Positions 9,235 to 16,380 of a DNA stretch of 64,000 bases are shown one piece after another. The first letter of the stretch is position 1. The number at the start of each line of letters is the position of its first letter. Where the stretch lies: contig CAWCVJ010000001.1 in NCBI GenBank assembly GCA_963799065.1, positions 1,302,001 to 1,366,000 on the forward strand, written 5' to 3'. Source of the DNA: JAJPHW01 sp963799065. Lineage in GTDB: Bacteria; Acidobacteriota; Terriglobia; Terriglobales; Acidobacteriaceae. The notes beneath the pieces are model-generated. The model was given only the letters and a program-made list of their open reading frames with translations. It was not told where the DNA came from and ran no database searches. The position numbers were made by a program, and so were the translations under genes.

Positions 9235-9917
9235 CCGACTCTCAGTAAGAGATAGTTGAAAATGCCAACGACAGGGAAAATCAGATGGCCAAGCAGTCCG
9301 CCGCCGAGAAAAACAAGCGCCATCAGCGCGAACATGCCAACGTTATCGTAAATCTTGAGCACCGGACCGGATAAAAAGTGCCGCAGCACATGGCTGCCAT
9401 CGAGGGGCGGAATGGGAATCAGATTGAACACGCCGAGCACGATGTTGATGGTCATGAGTTGATAGAGCAGCAGCGATGCCGGAACCAGCGGCGAGTTCAT
9501 CTCCAGTGAAACGATTCCGAATGGAATGCCAGTGACGATTTGCTGGCCTATCGCCGAAGCATTCTTGATCGCCAACAGCAGAATCACGGCGACGCTGGCC
9601 ACCATGAAATTGCTCACCGGGCCGGCCACCGAAGTTAGGATGTCGTCCCACACCGGGTCTTTGAAATTCCGTGGATTCACTGGCGTCGGCTTCGCCCATC
9701 CCAACATCGGAAAATGGCTCACAGCAGCAATTAGCGGCAGCAAAACCGTCCCAACCGGATCGATGTGCCGTATCGGATTCAGGCTCACCCGCCCCAGCAT
9801 ATACGCCGTGGGATCGCCGCGCCGATTCGCCATCCAGGCGTGGGCCGACTCATGAATGCTGATGGCAAACAGGAAAGCGATTAGTTGGAACGCAATGTCA
9901 ACGTGCTGCAGAGTCAT
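9231..9917 (-). CDS. Site-2 protease family (M50) membrane metalloprotease
   Basis: 228 aa, polytopic. The zinc-binding HExxH motif is HESAH (22-26) inside the first membrane segment, and the third ligand region is NLIPIPPLDGSHVL in a later segment, the pattern of small M50 proteases with no PDZ domain. Such enzymes cut proteins within the membrane; the substrate is unknown. It is the first gene of the run M50-trpS-scpA-scpB-rluB and overlaps trpS by 4 bp. About 50 bp upstream begins the response regulator gene's stop, so a promoter would have to lie in that short gap or further upstream. Confidence 0.88.
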   Translation of the reverse strand: MTLQHVDIAFQLIAFLFAISIHESAHAWMANRRGDPTAYMLGRVSLNPIRHIDPVGTVLLPLIAAVSHFPMLGWAKPTPVNPRNFKDPVWDDILTSVAGPVSNFMVASVAVILLLAIKNASAIGQQIVTGIPFGIVSLEMNSPLVPASLLLYQLMTINIVLGVFNLIPIPPLDGSHVLRHFLSGPVLKIYDNVGMFALMALVFLGGGLLGHLIFPVVGIFNYLLLRVG

Positions 9918-9967
9918 GCTGGGCTGGGTTTGATGGTATCACGCTAGCGTGGGCGAACCTGCCGAGC

Positions 9968-10747
9968 TTACAGCCCGAACAGCTCGCGTAAGCGCTTCGT
10001 CTGTGCCCGGCTGACCGGGATTTCGGTCTGCTTCTTGTCGTCCATGCGAAGCTGATAGGAACTCTTGAACCAGGGCACGACTTCCTTAATGCGGTTGATG
10101 TTGACTAAGTAGGACCGGTGGGCGCGCCAGAATAGATTTGGATCGAGGCTGTCGAGCAACTCTTCCAGCGTCCGGCAATTCGATTGCCCTTCCATGCCGG
10201 CGATTCCCGTGGTCACGACAGAAATCGTTCCGTCCTCAATGGAAGCGAAGCAAACGTCCTTCTGATTGACCAGGAACAGGCGCCCCGCCGCCTTGAGCAA
10301 AACTTTGGAGGCTTGCGGCTTTTGCGACTCCAACATGCTGATGAGCGAGTCGAGTTTGTCTGATGACGACGTAGCCGACTCCAACTTAGTTCGAGCCTTT
10401 TGCACGGACTGAGCTACACGCTTCTTATCGAATGGCTTGAGCAGATAATCGACCGCGTTCACTTCAAACGCCTTCACCGCATATTGGTCGAAGGCGGTGG
10501 CAAATACGATTTTGGGCAGCGGCAGCTTGCGGTCAAGAAGTTTCTTGATGACTCCGAAGCCGTCTAATCCGGGCATTTGCACGTCAAGAAACACGAGGTC
10601 GGGATTGTGCTCGCGGATGAGACTAATTGCTTCGACGCCGTTCTTGCCCTGCGCAACAACCTCAACGTCGTCCAGACCTTTCAGCAGGAAGGCGAGCTCA
10701 TCGCGAGCAAGTTGCTCGTCATCGACAATAAGGGTGGAAATCGACAT
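9968..10747 (-). CDS. LytTR-family two-component response regulator
   Basis: 259 aa. N-terminal receiver domain: acidic pocket D9-D10, phospho-acceptor D55 in VFLDVQMPGLDGFG, and the switch lysine in YLLKPFDKKRV. Residues about 150-259 form a LytTR DNA-binding domain (GRLFLVNQKDVCFASIED, FWRAHRSYLVNINRI, IPVSRAQTKRLRELFG). Such regulators usually act with a LytS/AgrC-type histidine kinase; none is found in the window. About 50 bp separate it from a 70-aa membrane protein gene upstream on the same strand. Confidence 0.93.
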   Translation of the reverse strand: MSISTLIVDDEQLARDELAFLLKGLDDVEVVAQGKNGVEAISLIREHNPDLVFLDVQMPGLDGFGVIKKLLDRKLPLPKIVFATAFDQYAVKAFEVNAVDYLLKPFDKKRVAQSVQKARTKLESATSSSDKLDSLISMLESQKPQASKVLLKAAGRLFLVNQKDVCFASIEDGTISVVTTGIAGMEGQSNCRTLEELLDSLDPNLFWRAHRSYLVNINRIKEVVPWFKSSYQLRMDDKKQTEIPVSRAQTKRLRELFGL

Positions 10748-10799
10748 CTGGTCAGGACTATCCGAAGTATAGGAGTGTGCCGTGGCAGCGTCAATTCGC

Positions 10800-11012
10800 T
10801 CAGCGAGCCATCCACCATCGCCGGAGCGCCACTAAAGACCAGACTCCCTCCACAAGCCCGAACGGCCATGCTCCCTGCAAGAATCCGTAGATCGATCCGA
10901 GCACACAGGAGACAGCAAAGCCCAATATCCACCATCGGCTGCGACTCTCCATCGCATAGCACACCAGCATTGCCGTAACGGCGAAAAGTCCGAAGGCGGT
11001 AAGAGAATTCAT
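10800..11012 (-). CDS. Small membrane protein, 70 aa
   Basis: Beginning with MNSLTAFGLFAVTAMLVCYA, it has two to three hydrophobic segments separated by short charged turns (ESRSRWW; then SIYGFLQGAWPFGLVEGVW) and ends in LVALRRWWMAR. It is the downstream part of a longer open frame; the ATG at 11012 is chosen because residues before it are low-complexity and overlap the thiolase gene. The hydrophobic pattern and its position between two co-oriented genes support it as real. Function unknown. Confidence 0.6.
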   Translation of the reverse strand: MNSLTAFGLFAVTAMLVCYAMESRSRWWILGFAVSCVLGSIYGFLQGAWPFGLVEGVWSLVALRRWWMAR

Positions 11013-11059
11013 GTCGAATTGAGTGGTCAACCCCGCAGGCCCAGCCTCCGCCTGCAGTA

Positions 11060-12238
11060 TCACGCCGCCTCCACCGCCAACGCCATGCCCATGCCGCCGC
11101 TGACGCAGAGTGTGGCCAGGCCTTTCTTGGCCTTGCGGCGCAGAAGTTCGTGCAGCAAAGTGACAGTGATTCGTGTCCCGGTACAGCCGATGGGGTGGCC
11201 CAGCGCAATGGATCCACCATTGACGTTTAGCTTTTCGAGATCGAAATGCAGTTCTCGATCGCACGCGATCACCTGCGCAGCGAAAGCTTCATTCAGTTCC
11301 ACAAGATCGAAGTCACCCAGGCGGAGACCATGTTTCTCTTCCATCTTGCGCACGGCCGGAACGGGCCCGATCCCCATCACGCGCGGATCAACTCCTACGG
11401 TAGTGACGGCCACAATCCGTGCCAGAGGCTTGAGAGAGTTTCGAGTCACAAAATCTTCGTTGGCCAAGACCATTGCGGCGGCGCCGTCCGTGATGCCTGA
11501 AGAATTCGCCGCCGTCACCGTCCCAGCCTTCGAGAACACCGGCTCCAACCTCGCCATCTTTTCGAGCGTCGCTCCCGCGAACGGATGTTCGTCGGCGCTC
11601 ACCGTTTGTGCGCCTTTCTTGCTGGCGATCATCACGGGGACGATTTCATTCTCGAAGTATCCGGCCTTGATCGCCGCCGCGGCCCGGGTCTGTGACCTCA
11701 GGGCGAATTCATCTTGCTCCTCGCGCATGATCTGGTACTGCTCCGCCAGCACTTCGGCAGTCTCGCCCATGAGTAGTTTCGCCATGGGACAGAAAAATCC
11801 ATCGCGATACATTCCATCCACAAGCTCCTGGTTGCCCAGTCGATATCCCCACCGCGCGCCGTCGAGATAATAAGGTAGCCGTGACATCGACTCAGTTCCG
11901 CCAGTCAACACGCACTCGCAATTGCCGCCAAGAATTTCGTGGAATCCCAGCGCGATCGCCTTCATGCCCGAAGCGCACGCCTGGTTCACGGTGTACGCCG
12001 GTACTTCTTTAGGGATGCCGCTACGAATCGAAATCTGGCGCGCGACATTCGGTCCCCCGCCAGCCTGACGTGCGTTTCCGACGATGGTTTCTTCTATCTG
12101 ATCGGGTCGAATTCCGGCACGCTCCAGCGCCGCAGTGGCCGCGACGACGCCCATGTCTGCCGCCGTCATCGATGCGAGCGCGCCTCCGAATTTGCCAATC
12201 GGCGTCCGCACCGCCGACACGATATACACTGCTTTCAT
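11060..12238 (-). CDS. Acetyl-CoA acetyltransferase (thiolase)
   Basis: 392 aa, the usual length for biosynthetic or degradative thiolases. Nucleophilic cysteine in VNQACASGMKAIALG, the LNEAFAAQ motif, the catalytic His in GGSIALGHPIGCTG and the second catalytic cysteine in CVSGGMGMALAVE near the C-terminus. It condenses two acetyl-CoA to acetoacetyl-CoA or carries out the reverse cleavage. No other fatty-acid or PHB gene lies next to it. The start is 76 bp from the divergent rlmB start, so both promoters share that short region. Confidence 0.94.
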   Translation of the reverse strand: MKAVYIVSAVRTPIGKFGGALASMTAADMGVVAATAALERAGIRPDQIEETIVGNARQAGGGPNVARQISIRSGIPKEVPAYTVNQACASGMKAIALGFHEILGGNCECVLTGGTESMSRLPYYLDGARWGYRLGNQELVDGMYRDGFFCPMAKLLMGETAEVLAEQYQIMREEQDEFALRSQTRAAAAIKAGYFENEIVPVMIASKKGAQTVSADEHPFAGATLEKMARLEPVFSKAGTVTAANSSGITDGAAAMVLANEDFVTRNSLKPLARIVAVTTVGVDPRVMGIGPVPAVRKMEEKHGLRLGDFDLVELNEAFAAQVIACDRELHFDLEKLNVNGGSIALGHPIGCTGTRITVTLLHELLRRKAKKGLATLCVSGGMGMALAVEAA

Positions 12239-12314
12239 CCATCCTCCGACTAATGAGTTTATCAGTGCCGGAGCGCATCTCTCCGCGTCACCTAGGCGTT
12301 ACACTAAGAGATTC

Positions 12315-13064
12315 ATGAACTACATCTACGGAATCAATGCGGTGGCCGAGGCCCTGAAGGCTCGCGGCCGTTCGTTCTCCTGGGTCGGCGTCGCCAAAGA
12401 TCGCCACGACATCCGCATGCAGCGCGTGATCGAAGAGTGCCGCAAGCAAGGGGTCGCGGTCAGGATGGTAGGCCGCGCCGAACTCGATCGCATGGCGGGG
12501 AACAATGCGCATCAGGGGGTCGTCGCCGTCACTTCGGCGAAACAATATAACGACCTCGAAGATGTGATCGCGGCCAAGCGTGGAGAATTTTCACTGCTCG
12601 TCGTGCTCGATGGCATCGAAGATCCTCACAACCTTGGCGCAATTTTGCGTACCGCGGACGCCGCAGGCGCCGACGGCGCAGTCATTCCCGAGCGGCGCGC
12701 CGCCAGCATCACAGCGATTGTGGCGAAGGCCTCGGCGGGCGCGAGTGAACACCTTCCCGTAGCCAAAGTCACGAACATCGCCCGCACTCTCGAAGAATTG
12801 AAAGCCAACAACATCTGGGTGGTCGGGCTCGATGAGCGAGGCACCGCGACTTACGATACGCAAGATTACAAAATGGATTGCGCCATCGTGCTTGGCGCGG
12901 AGGGCAAAGGCCTGCACGATTTGGTCGCTCGCAAATGCGATTTTCTGGTGTCGATTCCGATGCTGGGCAAAGTGCCATCGCTCAATGTTTCCGTCGCGGC
13001 GGGGATCATGCTTTATGAAATCGTCCGACAGCGCGGTGCGAAGACTCGTACGGGGAAAAAGTGA
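12315..13064 (+). CDS. rlmB: 23S rRNA (guanosine-2'-O-)-methyltransferase, TrmH/RlmB family
   Basis: 249 aa from the ATG at 12315 (MNYIYGINAVAEALKARG), where homology to the family begins. The N-terminal substrate-binding domain ends near NNAHQGVVAVTSAKQY. The SPOUT knot domain follows with LDGIEDPHNLGAILRTADAAG, then IVLGAEGKGL and IPMLGKVPSLNVSVAAGIMLYE, the knotted SAM-binding motifs. RlmB methylates G2251 in E. coli 23S rRNA. The stop overlaps the next gene's GTG by 4 bp (GTGA), indicating coupling to the exported peptidase-like protein downstream. Confidence 0.93.
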   Translation: MNYIYGINAVAEALKARGRSFSWVGVAKDRHDIRMQRVIEECRKQGVAVRMVGRAELDRMAGNNAHQGVVAVTSAKQYNDLEDVIAAKRGEFSLLVVLDGIEDPHNLGAILRTADAAGADGAVIPERRAASITAIVAKASAGASEHLPVAKVTNIARTLEELKANNIWVVGLDERGTATYDTQDYKMDCAIVLGAEGKGLHDLVARKCDFLVSIPMLGKVPSLNVSVAAGIMLYEIVRQRGAKTRTGKK

Positions 13065-14734
13065 AGCTGTTTTGTGTCGCTTTCATATTGTTGATCTACG
13101 TAACTCCGTCTTTCGCGCTGGATCGCGAAGCCTTCACTTTCACTAAATACAACCTCGATGTCCGCGTCGAATCGGCGCAGCATCGGCTGGCGGTGCGTGG
13201 GACGATCACTCTCAGAAACGATTCTCCGACGCCTCGGAAAAACCTCGTGCTGCAAATTTCGTCCAGTTTGACTTGGCGGTCCATCCGCCTGAACGGTCAG
13301 CCCTTGGACTTTATCTCGCAACCTTACGCATCGGATATCGATCACACCGCGGCGCTCTCCGAAGCAATCGTCACTTTGGCGCAACCTGTTTCCCCGCAGG
13401 GAACGATACAATTGGAGGTCGCGTACGAAGGCGTTGTGATTCTGGATGCAACGCGTCTCACGCGAATCGGAGCACCGGAAGATGCAGCCCTGCACGGCGA
13501 TTGGGATCAGATCGGCCGCCCATTCACTGGCATGCGCGGCATTGGTTTTGTGGCTTGGTATCCCATAGCGACGGAGTCCGCGAATCTGTCCATTGGAAAC
13601 AGCGTCTTCGAGGCCACGGCTCGTTGGAAAAAGCGCGAGGCCGGGGCTGACTTTAGTATGAATGTGTGCTCCGATGTTTCAGGCGTCCAAATCGTACCGG
13701 GAAGTTCGGCCGACTCTGAGCGGTGCGCAACCCTGCGCTTCGATAATCTCACCGTGACGGAACCGGTTCTCATTTCTGCGCCGTACACTCAGCTTGATCG
13801 CGAATCCGTCAGCATAAATTATTTCCCCGACCATAAAGAAGGAGCCGAGAATTTCGTAATCGCTGTGGATCTTGCGACGCCGCTCGTTGAGACCTGGTTC
13901 GGTCCGCAAAAATCAAAAGCTGTGGTCTCGGAACTATTGGATGGCGATGCGGCGGCTTTCGAAAATGGCGGCCAGCTTTTGACCACGCTGAAGAACACTG
14001 ATTCGAGGCTGTACCGCTCGACGACAGTGCATCAGCTAACTCATGCTGCCTTCCCGTCCGCGCGCCCCTGGATATTCGAAGGGCTCGCGCACTTTTCGCA
14101 GGCATTGCTTCAAGAGCAAATCGACGAACGCGACTCCGCGCTCGCATTTCTGGTCGCTCGCTTGCCACAGCTCGTCGAAGCGGAAAAAGCCGCCCATGGA
14201 TTGCCGGACGACCCTTTGCGCGATTCATTCAATGAAGCTTTCTATCGCACCAAAGCGATGTTTGTATGGTGGATGCTCCGCGATATGATCGGGGATGAGG
14301 CGCTGAAGAAAGCGCTGGCTTCATATCGTTCCAGTGAAGATCGAGATCCCGTCTACATGCAGCGCCTTATTCAGGCGCAAACGCAGCGCGACCTGACCGC
14401 TTTTTTCGACGATTGGCTGAATCATGATCGCGGCCTTCCCGATTTCAAGGTGGAAACGGTGAACGTCATACCAGCGGCGGCGGGAGCGGAGATTGTGACA
14501 ATCTCGATCGCCAACCTTGGCGACGCTGGCGCAGAGGTACCCGTTTACCTGCACGTCGGAGACAATGTGATCACACGGAAAGTGGAAGTGCGGGGAAAAT
14601 CCAAGGGCGTGGTGAGAATTGAGGCTCCCGCACACGCTTCGGTAATTGACATCAACGACGGAAGCGTTCCCGAAAGCGATCTTACGAATAATACTTATAA
14701 GCTCAAGGATGTAGTGCCGACGGGCAAAAGGTAA
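13061..14734 (+). CDS. Exported gluzincin-like protein with altered HExxH (HQLTH)
   Basis: 557 aa with a signal peptide (FCVAFILLIYVTPSFA, cut before LDRE). Residues about 25-230 are a beta-rich M1-peptidase-like N-terminal domain (YNLDVRVESAQHRLAVRGTI). The gluzincin-like core has HQLTHAAF at 324-328 and the helix WIFEGLAHFSQ with E340, the layout of peptidase MA / M1-type zinc sites, but the catalytic Glu of HExxH is Gln (codon CAG at 14033-14035). Both zinc His residues and E340 are kept, so zinc may still bind while hydrolysis should be lost. A C-terminal Ig-like (CARDB-like) domain ends the protein. Translationally coupled to rlmB by a GTGA overlap. Probably a binding or chaperone-type pseudo-protease, or an unusual active site. 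Confidence 0.75.
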   Translation: MKLFCVAFILLIYVTPSFALDREAFTFTKYNLDVRVESAQHRLAVRGTITLRNDSPTPRKNLVLQISSSLTWRSIRLNGQPLDFISQPYASDIDHTAALSEAIVTLAQPVSPQGTIQLEVAYEGVVILDATRLTRIGAPEDAALHGDWDQIGRPFTGMRGIGFVAWYPIATESANLSIGNSVFEATARWKKREAGADFSMNVCSDVSGVQIVPGSSADSERCATLRFDNLTVTEPVLISAPYTQLDRESVSINYFPDHKEGAENFVIAVDLATPLVETWFGPQKSKAVVSELLDGDAAAFENGGQLLTTLKNTDSRLYRSTTVHQLTHAAFPSARPWIFEGLAHFSQALLQEQIDERDSALAFLVARLPQLVEAEKAAHGLPDDPLRDSFNEAFYRTKAMFVWWMLRDMIGDEALKKALASYRSSEDRDPVYMQRLIQAQTQRDLTAFFDDWLNHDRGLPDFKVETVNVIPAAAGAEIVTISIANLGDAGAEVPVYLHVGDNVITRKVEVRGKSKGVVRIEAPAHASVIDINDGSVPESDLTNNTYKLKDVVPTGKR

Positions 14735-14746
14735 AGGAATATCATT

Positions 14747-15253
14747 ATGGCGAATCAACCATCGGAGAATGAAGTCAAACAGCATTTGGAAGCAGCCGAG
14801 CGCAGTCCGCGAGAAGTCGCTCTGGCCGTTTCGGGTTTGCCAGAGAAGACGCTGCTCTATAAGCCATCGCCGGAAAAATGGTCGATTCTCGAAATCCTAA
14901 GCCATCTCGCCGATACGGAAATCGTCTTCGCGTATCGCATTCGCAAAATTCTAGCTGAGAGCGCGCCGGAGATTACCGGCTTCCCGCAGGACGACTGGGC
15001 GAAGAAGTTGCATTACGACCAGAATGTCGTCCCCGAGTTGGTCGCGCTGTATGGATTGAACCGCCACGCCAACGTGAAGCTGCTGCGCCGCGTCACTCCG
15101 GCAGACCTTGCTAAGACGGCCACCAACACGACTGCAAAGCGCTCGATTTCGCTCGCCGAAGTCATCGCGCAGATCGATACGCACAGCGCCAAACACTTGA
15201 AGCAGATTGAGAACTTAAAGCACCTGATGACTAATCCGCACCAGGTCATTTAA
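14747..15253 (+). CDS. DinB superfamily protein
   Basis: 168 aa. The four-helix DinB/YfiT fold is suggested by VSGLPEKTLLYKPSPEKWSI, then EILSHLADTEIVFAYRIR, DDWAKKL and HSAKHLKQIENL; His residues in LSHLADTE and HSAKH are the likely metal ligands. Members are metal-dependent transferases using bacillithiol, mycothiol or other thiols, but the substrate cannot be told here. ATG is preceded by AAAGGA at a good distance. 12 bp after the peptidase-like gene; probably the last gene of the rlmB operon. Its 3' end overlaps trpD on the other strand by 39 bp. Confidence 0.82.
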   Translation: MANQPSENEVKQHLEAAERSPREVALAVSGLPEKTLLYKPSPEKWSILEILSHLADTEIVFAYRIRKILAESAPEITGFPQDDWAKKLHYDQNVVPELVALYGLNRHANVKLLRRVTPADLAKTATNTTAKRSISLAEVIAQIDTHSAKHLKQIENLKHLMTNPHQVI

Positions 15254-16255
15254 CTTCGTCAACGCCGCTCCAGAATCGATCGACTCGCGCGCCATCGGCA
15301 GGCCTTCGCGCAAAATCGGCGCCGCGCCCGCCGCGACCAGCACCGCGGAGGCGTTCAACTCCACTATGTTTCGCCGCGCCGAAGGCTGTCCCGCAAGAAT
15401 CTCCCGGATGATCGCAGCATTGGCCTCTGCATCCCCGCCTGAGATGCTGCCGAGATCGCTCTTCGGAATGTTGTATTGTTCGGGAGTGATTTCAAATGTG
15501 TGTACGATTCCGTCGCGGGTTTCGATCAGACGCGTCTTCCCAGTGATGGTGATCTCGTCCAGTCCATCGAGGCCATGCACCACAAAAGCGCGACGGATGC
15601 CGAGCATTGCTAACACCTCCGCTACCTTTTCAACCAATCCCAGAGAGTAGACGCCGACCACCTGCGCGGAAGCCCCAGCGGGATTGGTCAGTGGCCCCAA
15701 CAAATTGAAAATTGTCTTGATACCCAACTCTTTGCGCACCGGCTGCACGTATTTCATTCCCGGATGCAATGCTGGAGCATAGAGAAATGCGAAGCCAATT
15801 TGCTTAAGGCTCGCGGCGATGGTCGCGGGGTTCATCTCGATCTTCACCCCCAAAGCTTCCAGCACGTCCGCCGAGCCGCACTGCGACGTAATACTGCGGT
15901 TGCCGTGCTTGGCGACTTTCACGCCTGCTCCCGCTGCCACGAACGCCGCCGCCGTTGAAATGTTGAAGGTGCCGCTGCCATCGCCTCCAGTGCCACAGGT
16001 ATCGACCAGCACTTCATCGTCCGACAAGCCCAGACTCGCTGGCGAGAGTTGCAATGACGAAGCCGTGCGAATCGCCTCCGCGAATCCGACGATCTCTTCG
16101 ACGGTCTCGCCCTTCATGTGCAGAGCGGTTAGAAGCGCGCCGATTTGTGCGGTGCTACATTCTCCGGCGAGAATTTCGGACGTGGCGGTACGCGCCTCTT
16201 CCTGCGACAACGACTCACCCCCATGTGCAATCTTACGAATGGCATCCTGAATCAT
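15215..16255 (-). CDS. trpD: Anthranilate phosphoribosyltransferase
   Basis: 346 aa from the ATG at 16255 (MIQDAIRKIAHGGESLSQEE), the usual TrpD start; an upstream GTG at 16294 would add 13 residues. Seen: glycine-rich PRPP motif VDTCGTGGDGSGTFNIST, KHGNRSITSQCGSADVLEALG, the HPGMKYVQPVRKELGIKTIFNLLGPLTNPA block. It transfers phosphoribosyl from PRPP to anthranilate, the second step of tryptophan synthesis. No other trp gene is adjacent except trpS 6 kb away, so trpD stands alone here. Overlaps the DinB gene tail-to-tail by 39 bp. Confidence 0.95.
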   Translation of the reverse strand: MIQDAIRKIAHGGESLSQEEARTATSEILAGECSTAQIGALLTALHMKGETVEEIVGFAEAIRTASSLQLSPASLGLSDDEVLVDTCGTGGDGSGTFNISTAAAFVAAGAGVKVAKHGNRSITSQCGSADVLEALGVKIEMNPATIAASLKQIGFAFLYAPALHPGMKYVQPVRKELGIKTIFNLLGPLTNPAGASAQVVGVYSLGLVEKVAEVLAMLGIRRAFVVHGLDGLDEITITGKTRLIETRDGIVHTFEITPEQYNIPKSDLGSISGGDAEANAAIIREILAGQPSARRNIVELNASAVLVAAGAAPILREGLPMARESIDSGAALTKLNDLVRISHQVL

Positions 16256-16380
16256 TTTGGTTAGCAAGAGAGTAGCATTTCCGGCGCTGCGCACTGATTA
16301 CAGTCGGGATGCCCCGCGCATTTCTTATTTTCCTCGAAGGAAAATCGCCCCGCGCTACAGCATATAATTCTCACAAACTC

